This document shows positions 10,426-20,728 of a DNA stretch of 64,000 nucleotides, piece by piece. The position numbers were made by a program, and so were the translations under genes. Source of the stretch: Candidatus Heimdallarchaeota archaeon LC_3 (lineage in GTDB: Archaea > Asgardarchaeota > Heimdallarchaeia > Hodarchaeales > LC-3); contig MDVS01000022.1 of the NCBI GenBank assembly GCA_001940645.1, positions 1 through 64,000 of the forward strand. Reading direction: 5' to 3'. Each line of letters starts with the position of its first letter. Within the stretch, counting starts at the first letter, position 1. Under the pieces are notes generated by a model. The model had not been told where the DNA came from, ran no database searches, and saw only the letters and a program-made list of their open reading frames with translations.

Positions 10426-10437
10426 TAGGTCAACCTA
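10426..10437. promoter_or_regulatory. Probable DtxR-type operator upstream of feoB
   Basis: A perfect inverted repeat, TAGGT-CA-ACCTA, lies 31-42 bases before the feoB start. Read on the minus strand it runs directly into a TATA-like TATATTAAT. The half-sites resemble the TTAGGT/ACCTAA half-sites of DtxR/IdeR boxes. The operon encodes a DtxR-family regulator, so iron-dependent autorepression by blocking the promoter is the likely function (inferred). Confidence 0.55.
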
Positions 10438-10522
10438 ACTCCCTTAAAAAATGTCTTTACTCAAGATTTTGAGTATTAGGAAATAGTATAGTCTGCCTAC
10501 AAAAAGATATTTATATGATTAG

Positions 10523-12640
10523 TTAGTTTTCTGGGGCTAATCCAATATAAATATCATTAATGGCTAAATTTGATAAATCAGTATTAATCGCAGAAAGAGT
10601 AGTAAAAAGATTCGCATAATCTAGTTGGGTTAAGTCAAAGGGAATAAGAATAAATTGATCAAAAAGATAATTAATAATCGTCGTGAAAGAATTATTTCCA
10701 TTAACTATGGATAACCAATTTGTTTTATTCGTCCTTATTGCTCCAAAAGTTTCTGCATTAACTAATGTCACATTCATATCAACTAAAAAAAGGTCCATAT
10801 CAGTGAGTTGAGTTAATATGCTATCTCTATAAAGAATGTTTAGTGAATCAGTTGAATTTAGGTTATATGCAGTAAATGAATTATTGATATTTTGAATTAA
10901 CATGCCTATCTTATTGTAAATAGTGAAAGTATTTATTGCACTCTGATATAGATCTCTATAGACAGGAATAGCTCCCGCATACCCATTGAAAAAGTCGTTG
11001 AACAACGATAAAATTTCCTTAAAAGGAAAACGTATCACTGAAGTTGATCTTTCTAAAGCTGATTGTAAATAATTAATCGATTCATTAATAATTACACTTG
11101 TCGAATTCAGTCTCAAAAAAGTTTTGTTATTGATTACATTATAAGCTAAAGATCCATTGATTGGTAGATCAGGATTACTTAAATTATTAAGAAGCCCAAT
11201 TGTCTCATTTATTGTTAAAAACATATTTTTAGTTGAATTTGTCATGATATTAAGTTTATTATTAATGAAATTTATATCCTGCATGGTTTCAACCATTATT
11301 TGTATAGGTTCCCATAAATCATTAGTTATCATAGACCTGAGTTGATCATTTGCAATATTAATTTGTATAGTTGTCAAGTCAGATCGATCTTTTGCTAACA
11401 AGAATTTATCATGTGCTAAGGCATCAGTCACAACCATAGCATTGAAAGTAGCATTAAGTAATGAAATACTGCTTTGCGATAGTTGAAGCATTTGTGGAAT
11501 TCGAATGCTCAAATCATTAAGAAAATTAGTGATTATTTTAATTTGATCTTGGGAATTAAATTTCGATTTAGAGAATAAATCATTTATAGCCTTGATTCTG
11601 AGCTTTATCTGAATACTGGATAGATTTGTTGGAAAGAGGAAACTATCTAACCCCTGTAATCTTTCGAAAAATGCTGATGATTCGTTATAATCATCTGGAA
11701 CTTTCCAAAATTCTCCACGAAATTGTATTTCTTCTGTTAGTCCAAATAAAAACAATAACAGTTCACTGATTTGAGGAATAAAAATTGGAAGATCCGTTTT
11801 TACTAAAATTGAAAAAGATTCAATTAAAGATAGAATTGTAGAAATTTCATCCTCATACCCTAGGATAGATAATAAAAGTGAATAAAAAGGATGATTTAAA
11901 AGTTTATAGTGAGAATGTGCTGATTCTAAATGAACACCTGCATCCCGAAGTGCTGTACTTAATTCTATTATTTCTGTTGATCCTGATAACAAATTATCAA
12001 TATCTAGTGATCCCTGTCCAATAAATGTTTTTAATTTCTCATAAGCAAGAAGAATATCATTAGTTCCTTCACGGACTTCTATTATTGGTTGAGAGACTTC
12101 GATATAAAATAGCGGAACCAGCACAAGAAATATTATTATTATTGACTTTGATTTATTTGTAATTTTTTCTTTCTTTTGGACAGAATTTAGTGCTATTTCA
12201 ATATGGGGAATTACAAACCTCCAAAGTCTAATTGATAAATAAATGACACATAAATCAATAATAATACCCAAAGTACTTATTAAAATGAGTAATACACCAA
12301 TGAAAGTAGCATTATCTGTCCCGATTAAAGAAAAAAGAATCGTCCAAAATGATCTATAGTCGAAAAAAGAAGACCAAACATTCCAAGCTGTATAGCTATT
12401 AAATAATGTTACGATTATTACAAAGAAAATCGGAATTAACCAGAAAGACTTTTTTCTGTTATATTTTATCGGGTGATCTAAAAACCAAATAAAAAATGGA
12501 TATATGACAAACCCAGACAAATATCGTAACATTGTATTATGAAATAAAAAATTAACGCCAATGTTTAATGATACAGCAATAATAAATATGAATATTAGGT
12601 TATTTTTAGAAAAAAAATCAAATGACCTGTTTTCAAACAA
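10523..12640 (-). CDS. Multi-pass membrane protein with large extracytoplasmic helical domain
   Basis: A 705-residue protein. The first 185 residues hold five or six hydrophobic segments (about 14-35, 38-55, 65-82, 112-140, 167-184). The remaining 520 or so residues are soluble, rich in Asn/Ser/Thr with many NxS/T sites, and look mostly alpha-helical, so they probably face outside. No enzymatic motif is visible and I do not recognise the family. It ends 35 bases downstream of another secreted or membrane protein (12676-13638) on the same strand, so the two may form an operon and a surface complex. Confidence 0.65.
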   Translation of the reverse strand: MFENRSFDFFSKNNLIFIFIIAVSLNIGVNFLFHNTMLRYLSGFVIYPFFIWFLDHPIKYNRKKSFWLIPIFFVIIVTLFNSYTAWNVWSSFFDYRSFWTILFSLIGTDNATFIGVLLILISTLGIIIDLCVIYLSIRLWRFVIPHIEIALNSVQKKEKITNKSKSIIIIFLVLVPLFYIEVSQPIIEVREGTNDILLAYEKLKTFIGQGSLDIDNLLSGSTEIIELSTALRDAGVHLESAHSHYKLLNHPFYSLLLSILGYEDEISTILSLIESFSILVKTDLPIFIPQISELLLFLFGLTEEIQFRGEFWKVPDDYNESSAFFERLQGLDSFLFPTNLSSIQIKLRIKAINDLFSKSKFNSQDQIKIITNFLNDLSIRIPQMLQLSQSSISLLNATFNAMVVTDALAHDKFLLAKDRSDLTTIQINIANDQLRSMITNDLWEPIQIMVETMQDINFINNKLNIMTNSTKNMFLTINETIGLLNNLSNPDLPINGSLAYNVINNKTFLRLNSTSVIINESINYLQSALERSTSVIRFPFKEILSLFNDFFNGYAGAIPVYRDLYQSAINTFTIYNKIGMLIQNINNSFTAYNLNSTDSLNILYRDSILTQLTDMDLFLVDMNVTLVNAETFGAIRTNKTNWLSIVNGNNSFTTIINYLFDQFILIPFDLTQLDYANLFTTLSAINTDLSNLAINDIYIGLAPEN

Positions 12641-12675
12641 TTGAAATCCTCATATTATCAGACAAATTTAGTGAG

Positions 12676-13638
12676 CTACGTTCCACCATCAATTTTTCTT
12701 ATACGACTAAATTTTATAACTGCGATAATTATTGGTAAGGAGAACGATATGACAAGTAGTATTACATTGGGTTTGAGATTTGTTATGATAGGAGGAAGAA
12801 AATTTGTCTCAGAACTGTTATGAAAAGGATCAGGGGGAAATCTCTCAAAAGCATTAGTAGCATTTAGGGAAAAATTCATTGAATAATTTTTTATTTCACC
12901 ATTGTTAAAAACGTAATCACTTTTTAAGAACCCTTGAAGCAATAAACCAGTGTGTTGATCATAAAGAGCAGAAAAATCATGTGAGGCACTAGTATTCTGG
13001 ATAGAATTATAAAAATTTTCCCTTAATTTTGTAACCCAAGTAGACTTTATTCCAATATTACCTTCAAAATTTGTTGTAAAATCATTTGTAATTGTGAAAT
13101 TGAAACTATATATTGGATAAGTTAGATTTAATGCTAAATTTAATGGAAAAATCCAAAATGGATTAAAATTTACTACTCCAGTTTCGTCATTATAAATAAG
13201 AACTAAAAAATCCTGAATTATTACACCTTCAGTTTTACTATTATCTATGACCATCTCTCTACTAGTGCTATTAACGTAAAAAGTGGCGTTTTCTTGAATA
13301 GGAACTCCTTCCGCACGTAATTTAGCTTTTATATCCAGAGCAAAATCGAAGTTTTCAATTTCATTAATTAAGCCCCTAAATTTTATTTCAAAAACGATAG
13401 GAAGGAAAAAAGGGAATATTATTTCAGGAAAAAATATTGCTAAATTAAGATCATAATTCATATATAATCCTTCGAAAGGAAGTGGGTAATCATTCACATC
13501 ACTAAAATTTGATTTTAAACCAAAATTATTTGAATTCAAGGTTGAAGAAGGCTTTAGAAATGGTGGATGTAAGAAATAGAAAATTATGAATATCAACAGG
13601 AAAATTTTTAAATTTAAGTTCTTGTACCTTCTATTCAA
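12676..13638 (-). CDS. Secreted, C-terminally anchored hypothetical protein
   Basis: A 320-residue protein with an N-terminal signal/anchor (about residues 9-27) and one C-terminal membrane segment (about 295-312) followed by a short basic tail (FSRIRKIDGG). The roughly 265-residue outer part has beta-rich character and many NxS/T sites. It sits just upstream of the 705-residue membrane protein and divergent from an ABC exporter ATPase gene, with about 200 bases between. I do not recognise the family. Confidence 0.65.
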   Translation of the reverse strand: MNRRYKNLNLKIFLLIFIIFYFLHPPFLKPSSTLNSNNFGLKSNFSDVNDYPLPFEGLYMNYDLNLAIFFPEIIFPFFLPIVFEIKFRGLINEIENFDFALDIKAKLRAEGVPIQENATFYVNSTSREMVIDNSKTEGVIIQDFLVLIYNDETGVVNFNPFWIFPLNLALNLTYPIYSFNFTITNDFTTNFEGNIGIKSTWVTKLRENFYNSIQNTSASHDFSALYDQHTGLLLQGFLKSDYVFNNGEIKNYSMNFSLNATNAFERFPPDPFHNSSETNFLPPIITNLKPNVILLVISFSLPIIIAVIKFSRIRKIDGGT

Positions 13639-13837
13639 ATTAAACCATCTTAAAATTTAGAATTTAAGAAACCAAGTAAGGGTATTAATCTTTTTATTAT
13701 CCAAAAAAAATATAATCAAAGTCTGAATGAAATATATTTCGTAATTATTTATATTCTTATTCAATAATGTAAAACCTTTATTGATTTAATTTTAATAAGA
13801 TTAATGAACGTTTTAATTATGGTGGACATTTATAGAT

Positions 13838-14536
13838 ATGAATGAAGTAAAAATTAGCTCTTCTCAATTAAACATAAATAAAAAAAGTGTTATCGTCCAA
13901 AATGTAAGTAAAAATTTTTTATCAGTTATTAATAGAGCAAGAATCCAGGTCTTGAGTAATGTCAACTTAGAGGCTCATTCAGGAAACATCACAGCTATCA
14001 CTGGAAGTAATGGGAGTGGTAAATCTACTTTATTACGAATGATTAGTGGTCTCATTAAACCATCCTCTGGAAAAATATTTGTGTTAGGAAAATCTTCCTC
14101 ATCTAGGGACGTTAAAGGAATAATTGGATTTTTACCAGAAAATCCGAAATTTCATAGAGGTGTAAGTGGATTAGATTTCTTGACATATCTTGGAAAGCTA
14201 AAAGGACTAAAAAAACCAAAATTGAGAGCTGAAACATGGCTTGAACGTTTTGGAATTAATGATAAATGGAAATGTTTGCCTACAAATTTGTATTCAGAAG
14301 GAATGAAGGTTCGAGTAGGACTTGCCTCAGCATTTATGAATCCAAATACTAAAGTAATGTTACTTGATGAACCATTGGAGAATTTAGATAAAGAAATGAA
14401 AAAGATTACAATAAAACTTATTGATGAGGCTGCAAAGTTAGAAAATAAAATTATAATAACTGCTATACATCCTGATCCTGATTTCGAACCTTTTATTGAC
14501 AAAAAATACTTAATAAAGAATGGAAGAATTAACTGA
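13838..14536 (+). CDS. ABC transporter ATP-binding protein
   Basis: A 232-residue ABC ATPase: Walker A GSNGSGKST (about residues 57-65), Walker B VMLLDEPLENLD and the switch His in ITAIHPDPDF. The signature region reads LYSEGMKVRVGLASAFM, the variant usual in ABC-2 type exporters. Its TGA overlaps the ATG of the permease gene at 14536, so the two form an exporter pair. The substrate is unknown. Confidence 0.9.
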   Translation: MNEVKISSSQLNINKKSVIVQNVSKNFLSVINRARIQVLSNVNLEAHSGNITAITGSNGSGKSTLLRMISGLIKPSSGKIFVLGKSSSSRDVKGIIGFLPENPKFHRGVSGLDFLTYLGKLKGLKKPKLRAETWLERFGINDKWKCLPTNLYSEGMKVRVGLASAFMNPNTKVMLLDEPLENLDKEMKKITIKLIDEAAKLENKIIITAIHPDPDFEPFIDKKYLIKNGRIN

Positions 14537-15351
14537 TGAATTATTTATTTATTCTAGGGTTAATTAAAATATATTACATTGTCTTTTATGAAGTAAAAAG
14601 ATACGTTTGGTCTAATCGTGGCTATATCCTTCTTTTAGTATCAATTTTGCCTATGTTACTGTTTTTAACCCTTACAGCAAACCAGATTGATATTCAAAGA
14701 GTAATTTTAGATCAAAATGAAGCAAATGCAATAATTCAAACTACTCTTATATTGGGTTATGCTAATTTTGTCTATTTGATATCTATTTTAATTTCCATAG
14801 TTGTTGTTTCTGATATTATTGGAGGAGAAAGTGCATTAGATTTACTTGTTCTATCGACAAATAGAATTGTAATTCTTATAGGAAAGATAATCTCTATTGT
14901 TTTAATTATAAATATTAGTCAAATCTTGTCATTCATTGCTTTCTTTTCAGTTTTATTAACATTTGAGGTACCTATCCCATCATTAGACATAATTTTGCTA
15001 ACTTGGATTTTAGGGGTATCAGTGAGCATAATTCCTGTCTCATTTGCATTTTTTTCTAGTGCATTAACCTTAAGATTAAATATGAGCTCTCATACAGCAG
15101 CCTATATCACAATTTTTATTTTTTTTATAATTCCCTCTATAATTTATATTTCTCTCTTTCAATTTGGAGGATTTTTATTATTTCAACAATCTATGTTGGA
15201 TTTCACAATTAATATTTATATTCAAAATATGATAGTAAATAGTATCGTTTATTCAAACTTTTTTGGCCCTAATTTCCAATTTTTATATACGATTTCATTA
15301 ATTCTTAATATCTCAGCAGTTATTCTTTTTGAAACAACACCAATTGATTAG
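14536..15351 (+). CDS. ABC-2 type permease
   Basis: A 271-residue integral membrane protein with about six hydrophobic helices and a cytosolic N-terminus carrying KRYVWSNR. Its start overlaps the stop of the ATPase gene by a few bases, so it is the membrane partner. Size and topology fit ABC-2 exporter permeases. The last segment (SAVILFETTPID) ends abruptly after the sixth helix, which is normal for the family. The gene is followed 18 bases later by an amidohydrolase. Confidence 0.8.
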   Translation: MNYLFILGLIKIYYIVFYEVKRYVWSNRGYILLLVSILPMLLFLTLTANQIDIQRVILDQNEANAIIQTTLILGYANFVYLISILISIVVVSDIIGGESALDLLVLSTNRIVILIGKIISIVLIINISQILSFIAFFSVLLTFEVPIPSLDIILLTWILGVSVSIIPVSFAFFSSALTLRLNMSSHTAAYITIFIFFIIPSIIYISLFQFGGFLLFQQSMLDFTINIYIQNMIVNSIVYSNFFGPNFQFLYTISLILNISAVILFETTPID

Positions 15352-15369
15352 CAAGAAGGGAACTTTTAT

Positions 15370-16518
15370 TTGCTGAAAATAGAATCAAACGCAATTTTTG
15401 TAAAAGGTGCTTTAATAGGTAATAATCTGGAATACAAAGAAAATGTCAAATTTATTTTGGAAAAAGGAATTATAAAGGACATTATTTTTAACAGCGATCA
15501 AAAAGATGTTGAAGAAAGTAACATTTTTCAAAAAGAGATTTTACTTCCAGGATTTATTAATTCTCACACACACATTGGTGATTATGGAGGATTAGATAGA
15601 GCATGGAATAAAACTTTAGAAGAATCCGTAGGAACTAACGGATTGAAATATAAGTATATGTCATCTCCTGAAATTAAAAATATAATTAATGATGGATTTC
15701 AATTATTAAATAAATTTGGTGTTTTTGGGTTTATTGATTTTAGAGAACAAGGAAGAATTGGGGCCAAATTATTAAATGAAATTCACTCCTTACACGAAAA
15801 TATTGAACTAAGACTTATGGCAAGACCGGAATCTAGATCAGAAAGTGAAATTAAAGAAGAAATTACATTTTTAACAAATAATGGTTATGACATTGGACTT
15901 AATAGACCTTATGATTTTGATAACAATTCTTTGAAGGTTATTAGAAAAATTTGTTCTAAGAATAATAAATTTTTAGGAGTTCACTTAGCCGAAGATAAAA
16001 ACTTGGATAAAATTTCTAAAGAAAAATATAATCAAACTGATTTTTCACGAGCTATCAATTATTTAAAACCAAATTTTATTGTTCATGCGACAAATCTAAC
16101 TAGAAAACAATGGACTCTCCTCCCAGACGAAACTCTCGCAATTCTTTGTCCACGTTCAAATTTTTATTTTTCAGCAGGGATTTCACCAATTAAATACTGC
16201 CTGAATCATGAAATTAAATTCGCTCTGGGTACTGATAATTTTATGGCTATAAATCCATCACCTATTCAAGAATTACAATATTCTATATGGACTAATAGAC
16301 TGAATACAGATTATCAAAATTTCATAAATTTATTAAAATCTATTACAACAACACCTGCTAAATTCTTCAAATTTAAAATTGGAATATTAGATATAGGAAA
16401 AAAAATGTGCGCTAATTTATTTGATAATTCTTTCTCTGAGTTTAAACATAGCGAATGGTGGAATAATATAATTTTCCGAGCAAATAATTATCATTTTACT
16501 CCAATAAGCACAATTTAA
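15370..16518 (+). CDS. Amidohydrolase (cytosine/guanine-deaminase-like)
   Basis: A 382-residue metal-dependent hydrolase of the TRZ/ATZ or cytosine-deaminase group. It has the PGFINSHTHIGD metal motif (His66, His68), a VHLAED histidine, IVHATNL and the C-terminal FALGTDNFM aspartate. These fit a deaminase or chlorohydrolase of purines, pyrimidines or related rings. The exact substrate cannot be read from sequence. The frame begins with TTG, placed directly after the permease gene, and may be co-transcribed with it. Confidence 0.8.
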   Translation: MLKIESNAIFVKGALIGNNLEYKENVKFILEKGIIKDIIFNSDQKDVEESNIFQKEILLPGFINSHTHIGDYGGLDRAWNKTLEESVGTNGLKYKYMSSPEIKNIINDGFQLLNKFGVFGFIDFREQGRIGAKLLNEIHSLHENIELRLMARPESRSESEIKEEITFLTNNGYDIGLNRPYDFDNNSLKVIRKICSKNNKFLGVHLAEDKNLDKISKEKYNQTDFSRAINYLKPNFIVHATNLTRKQWTLLPDETLAILCPRSNFYFSAGISPIKYCLNHEIKFALGTDNFMAINPSPIQELQYSIWTNRLNTDYQNFINLLKSITTTPAKFFKFKIGILDIGKKMCANLFDNSFSEFKHSEWWNNIIFRANNYHFTPISTI

Positions 16519-16699
16519 TTGATAATTAAATCAAACATCAATAAAGGTTATTTGATAAGAAACTTCAAAAGCTTTCAACATAACCACGAATTATTACTTT
16601 TTATATAAGTAATCCAAATCCTAATATATTTTTAAATGAGAAATTTATTCCAATATTTGTTAATATTATCATTTACAGTTTATAGGTGTTTAAACGGTT

Positions 16700-18190
16700 A
16701 TGAGTGATGCACCACAGCAAAAAGAAGCTAATAAAGAGCATACAAGTTCAGATATATTAGACATACTTAATAAGAAATTTTTTGGCTCTTTAATTGAAAA
16801 TTCTGGAGTGGTTTATGGAACTGGGGAACTAGGTACCATCCCTGATATTTTTCCCATGTTATTAATCACTGTTAAAGATTATTTAAGTAGATTAGACCCT
16901 CAAGAAAGAAAAATTGAAATCGAACCTGGATTAGGTGTTACTTTAGAAAAATTAGGACATAATATGTCTGGTATTTCTCCGTCAGCTTTTATATTACTGA
17001 ATAGTAAATTACGACATGGTTCATATATGGTAGGTTGTTTTACACCTGTTAAAACTAGTGTTATTAATTTTTATGGCACTAAAAATTTATTAGAGTGGAT
17101 TGCAGATGAAATTGATGAGTTATTAGATGATATGGAATCATCTGTTGATCCTTTGACATGGCGCGATGTAAAATATGATGTTATTACTCAGTTAGTAAAT
17201 GAGCGAGCTCAACTAATAAACTTCGGATTAAATTCACCTACATTACACTCTACTTTATTAGATAAAATAAGTTATGTCCCTGAAAATATGCTTCTTGCTG
17301 ACTGTGACCTTAATTTCTCAAATATTCCCTTATTTCCTAAAGTAAGTCCTTCAAACATAAAATTCTGGGCAAAAAATCGTGGAGAAGCACCAGAATTCCT
17401 TAATATCACTAGAGCTGTTTTGAATGCTAGTTTTGAACCATTAAGACAATTAAATAGAGATTCTTTAACTGCTGAAGATAGAAATGAATTAGAACAATAC
17501 TATGACAAACTAAAAGAGCTGCCTAAAGGGAAGAAAATAAAAGATATCTATGGATGGATTAACAATCTGAGAATTGGATTGCCAAATGATGATTATTTGG
17601 TTGAACTATCTGAACGCTTCATGGGAACAATAGTAACTCCTCTTGTTGTAGATTATTACTGCACAAACATCAAAAAGAACCTTGAAAAGTCTGCAATTCT
17701 TGATATGTCAATTCTTGATGATTTTTCTGATTTTGCAACAGTTTGGTTAATAAGACGGTATTGTTTGGGGATAATATCCAAGAAAAATTATGTCGAAGAA
17801 ATTTTCAGCACAATGTTGGAAATTTACCGCGAATATCAAATCAAATTATCTTCTTTAGACAAACAAGAAATCAATAATGCAATTATAAGTTTTGATCAAC
17901 AAATTTCAGACCACATCGAACGCACAAACGAGTTAGATGTCGATATTATTGAAGAACAAATTAAAGAATACTATGACTATTGGATGGAGGAATTCTCTGG
18001 AATTATCCCAGAAGAAATTACATTAATTTTAAATATCGGAATTCTTAATATTTTTATTGATTATCAAAAAAGGAAGATATTTGCAATTTTTTCCCTAGCT
18101 ATGGAAAAATCAGAGCAAGATATTGATGTTGCAAGTATAAGAGAGATTGCTAATAAAGCAATAGACAATAATTCTCTCCCGAAAATGTAA
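16700..18190 (+). CDS. Hypothetical protein, 496 residues
   Basis: A soluble acidic protein with no signal peptide or membrane segment. The first half is mixed; the second half is Glu/Asp-rich and appears mainly helical (for example EIDELLDDMESS and a long helical stretch from about residue 330 on). No nucleotide-binding, nuclease or zinc motif was seen and I do not recognise the family. It has its own upstream region of 181 bases and is followed 55 bases later by the RibD-type reductase, so a shared transcript is possible. Confidence 0.6.
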   Translation: MSDAPQQKEANKEHTSSDILDILNKKFFGSLIENSGVVYGTGELGTIPDIFPMLLITVKDYLSRLDPQERKIEIEPGLGVTLEKLGHNMSGISPSAFILLNSKLRHGSYMVGCFTPVKTSVINFYGTKNLLEWIADEIDELLDDMESSVDPLTWRDVKYDVITQLVNERAQLINFGLNSPTLHSTLLDKISYVPENMLLADCDLNFSNIPLFPKVSPSNIKFWAKNRGEAPEFLNITRAVLNASFEPLRQLNRDSLTAEDRNELEQYYDKLKELPKGKKIKDIYGWINNLRIGLPNDDYLVELSERFMGTIVTPLVVDYYCTNIKKNLEKSAILDMSILDDFSDFATVWLIRRYCLGIISKKNYVEEIFSTMLEIYREYQIKLSSLDKQEINNAIISFDQQISDHIERTNELDVDIIEEQIKEYYDYWMEEFSGIIPEEITLILNIGILNIFIDYQKRKIFAIFSLAMEKSEQDIDVASIREIANKAIDNNSLPKM

Positions 18191-18245
18191 GAAATACTAA
18201 AAATTTCCGATATGTCATCTTATATGAATTTGTAGGAAATTTCCA

Positions 18246-18929
18246 ATGAAATTACCTTTAATCTTTTTAAATGCCGCCATCACCATTGATGGAAAGATGG
18301 CTACAAGAACCGGAGATTGCGAATTATCCTCAGAAGAGGATTGGAAAATTGTTCATAACTTAAGGAATGAATATCAAGGATTAATGATTGGAGGAAATAC
18401 TGCAAAAATTGATAATCCAAAATTGACAATAAAACCGGAATATATTGATGACAAAAAAGCTATCAATTATCCTATTCGCATAATAATTGATTCTAAAGCA
18501 TCTTTACCATCAAATGCTAATTGTTTAACATATATGCCAGAAATTAAAACTATTATTGGAGTTTCTAAGTCAGCTTCAGAATCAAATATAGAAAAATTAG
18601 AAAAAGCTGGTGCAATAATAATACAAACTGATGGAGATCATGTGAATATGACAAATTTCCTTGAAGAAATTTACAAGGAACAAGGAATTCAATCAATAAT
18701 GGTTGAAGGAGGTGGAACATTAATTTGGACATTATTAAAAGAAAAATTAATAAAGAAATTTAGATTGTATCTTGCTCCCAAGGTAGCAGGCGGGGAAAAG
18801 GCAATTTCTTTAGTTCGAGGTGAAGGATTCAAATTATTAAGAGATGGACCAAATGTAAATTATACATTAGCAAAAAAATTTGGAGAAGGAGTAGTAATAG
18901 AGGGATATTTTATTTACAGTAAATTATAA
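18246..18929 (+). CDS. Diaminopyrimidine reductase, archaeal riboflavin pathway (RibD C-domain)
   Basis: A 227-residue stand-alone RibD C-terminal/RIB7-like reductase. Visible family marks are the N-terminal AAITIDGKMATRTGD, GLMIGGNTAKIDNPKLT with the NADPH-binding Gly run, RIIIDSKASLP, and MVEGGGTLIW. In archaea this enzyme reduces 2,5-diamino-6-ribosylamino-pyrimidinone 5'-phosphate with NADPH in riboflavin synthesis. Length (about 220) is normal. Its 3' end overlaps the convergent DUF885 gene by a few bases. Confidence 0.9.
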   Translation: MKLPLIFLNAAITIDGKMATRTGDCELSSEEDWKIVHNLRNEYQGLMIGGNTAKIDNPKLTIKPEYIDDKKAINYPIRIIIDSKASLPSNANCLTYMPEIKTIIGVSKSASESNIEKLEKAGAIIIQTDGDHVNMTNFLEEIYKEQGIQSIMVEGGGTLIWTLLKEKLIKKFRLYLAPKVAGGEKAISLVRGEGFKLLRDGPNVNYTLAKKFGEGVVIEGYFIYSKL

Positions 18930-20594
18930 AATTTCTCCATGCTTGGATTCATTTTTAAGCATAAACTTTCTTATAATTGGTATTGGAGGAGCACCATAGC
19001 TTAAAAGTTTGTTGTAAAAGTTTTTATCAGTTACTTCATTATTATTTTCCTCGAGATAATCACGTTTTAATTTTTCAATCATTAATTTGCCTAAACAGTA
19101 ATTCAAATAACCTGGATCATATGTTCCCCGTTTTGCTTCGGTTTCTGCAGGTTTTCTGCCAAGATAAGCATATTTCATAAATAATTCTGTTCCCTCTTCA
19201 ACAGAATAATCTTCTGTAGTATGAAGTTTAATTGAAACAATCATTCGAACATTTCTGAGGAGAGTTTCAAGTAATTGGGCCATTCTATATCGGTAATCAC
19301 CAGAATTGAATCCTGCTTCCCACATTGCCTCTTCAACATGTAAGGCATATCCTTCCCAGAAATGATAAGCCCCAAAAAGTTTAGACATTATGAATTCTGA
19401 TTTTTGGTTGTGTAAAAAGTGCAAGTAATGACCAGGAAAAGCTTCATGAACTGTAATATCCATTAATCCTTTGTAATTGAATACTTGTAGCCACTCTTTT
19501 TGTTGTTCCTCAGACCAATCATCTTCCGGTGGAGTGATATAATAATAAGAATCGGTGGCTACTTTTTCTAAAGCACCTGGAGTATCCATTGCAGCAAAAG
19601 CAAAAGGACGAAAAGGTTTAGGTGTTATTATAACTTTAGGCATAATTTCTGAAGGAACAGTTACAATGTTTCTGCAATATTCTTTTGCCGTTTCTAACAT
19701 ATTTTGTGTGTCTTGAATTAAGGTTTCCTTTTTAGGATAATCATTTTTTATTTCTTTAATTAATTCATCAGAAGATTTGTTCGAATCAATTTTTTTAGCT
19801 GCATCTTCGAATTCCTTTAAGTTATGCTCTAAATTCTCTTGACACACCCTTAAAAGTTTTTCTATTGAAATATTATCCACTCTTTCAGATGCTTGTAACA
19901 TACCCAAGTATTTCTCTTTTCCTAATCTAAAAGATGCTTTAGCAATTGACAACGACTCTTTTAAAAACTGCGAAAAATCTTTTAATGCCTTATTAGCATT
20001 TGCAGCATTTTCTAATACTAAATTTCTGGTTTCTTCTAAAATTTGGTCTTGCTGTTCATTTTCCAGAACTTCTAATTCCTCATTTAATCCATCAAGAAAT
20101 GAAACCATACCATCCATCATCAGAGTAGTCATTTCTATTAATTCAGGAGCAATTTTCTCTTTCACTAAATTGTTTTTTGCTTGATTATAATATTCAGGAA
20201 GCTGTTCGAGATGTATTGCAAGCTCTCTAATTCTTTGATTCAACGGTGCATATTTTTTTATTAAATAATCAAAAATAAAAGCAGGTCCAGTGTAGGATAA
20301 TGGATTAGTTTGGTAAGATTTCAAAATATTCAGATCAAATAGATCATTTTCAATTTTGTTTTCAAACAATAAATATTCTAATTTATCAGTTTCAGATAAA
20401 CTTTCATAAGGAAATTGCTTCAAATTTTTCCTCATTAATTCAAGAAAATAAATGTTGTTTTTTATACGGCCAATATTTGAACTTGGAATCTGACCCGCAT
20501 ATTCTCTCCATCCCTCTCTGAAAGCAGAAGTTGGATTGAAGGCAGCCCAACCTCGTAAAAATTGCTCAATTAAACTTTGAAAAGATTCAGACAT
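18924..20594 (-). CDS. DUF885 family, HExxH-containing peptidase-like protein
   Basis: About 556 residues from the ATG at 20594; a GTG at 20606 would add four. The DUF885 hallmark HEAFPGHYLHF (HExxH zinc motif) is present with the downstream segment WEGYALHVEEAMWEAGF, which supplies a further glutamate. The N-terminal half is helical. Such proteins are usually annotated as putative metallo-carboxypeptidases. The natural substrate is unknown. No signal peptide is visible, so it is probably cytosolic. It is convergent with the riboflavin reductase. Confidence 0.87.
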   Translation of the reverse strand: MSESFQSLIEQFLRGWAAFNPTSAFREGWREYAGQIPSSNIGRIKNNIYFLELMRKNLKQFPYESLSETDKLEYLLFENKIENDLFDLNILKSYQTNPLSYTGPAFIFDYLIKKYAPLNQRIRELAIHLEQLPEYYNQAKNNLVKEKIAPELIEMTTLMMDGMVSFLDGLNEELEVLENEQQDQILEETRNLVLENAANANKALKDFSQFLKESLSIAKASFRLGKEKYLGMLQASERVDNISIEKLLRVCQENLEHNLKEFEDAAKKIDSNKSSDELIKEIKNDYPKKETLIQDTQNMLETAKEYCRNIVTVPSEIMPKVIITPKPFRPFAFAAMDTPGALEKVATDSYYYITPPEDDWSEEQQKEWLQVFNYKGLMDITVHEAFPGHYLHFLHNQKSEFIMSKLFGAYHFWEGYALHVEEAMWEAGFNSGDYRYRMAQLLETLLRNVRMIVSIKLHTTEDYSVEEGTELFMKYAYLGRKPAETEAKRGTYDPGYLNYCLGKLMIEKLKRDYLEENNNEVTDKNFYNKLLSYGAPPIPIIRKFMLKNESKHGEIL

Positions 20595-20728
20595 GATATT
20601 TATCACCCAATAAGAAGTTTACGTTAAATTTTACTGTTTCCTTGAATAATTTGAAATCTATTCAAGAATATCAGCCAATTAAAATAAAGAAAAAGAGAAA
20701 ATAAATTTTCAATTAAATAAAAATACTG

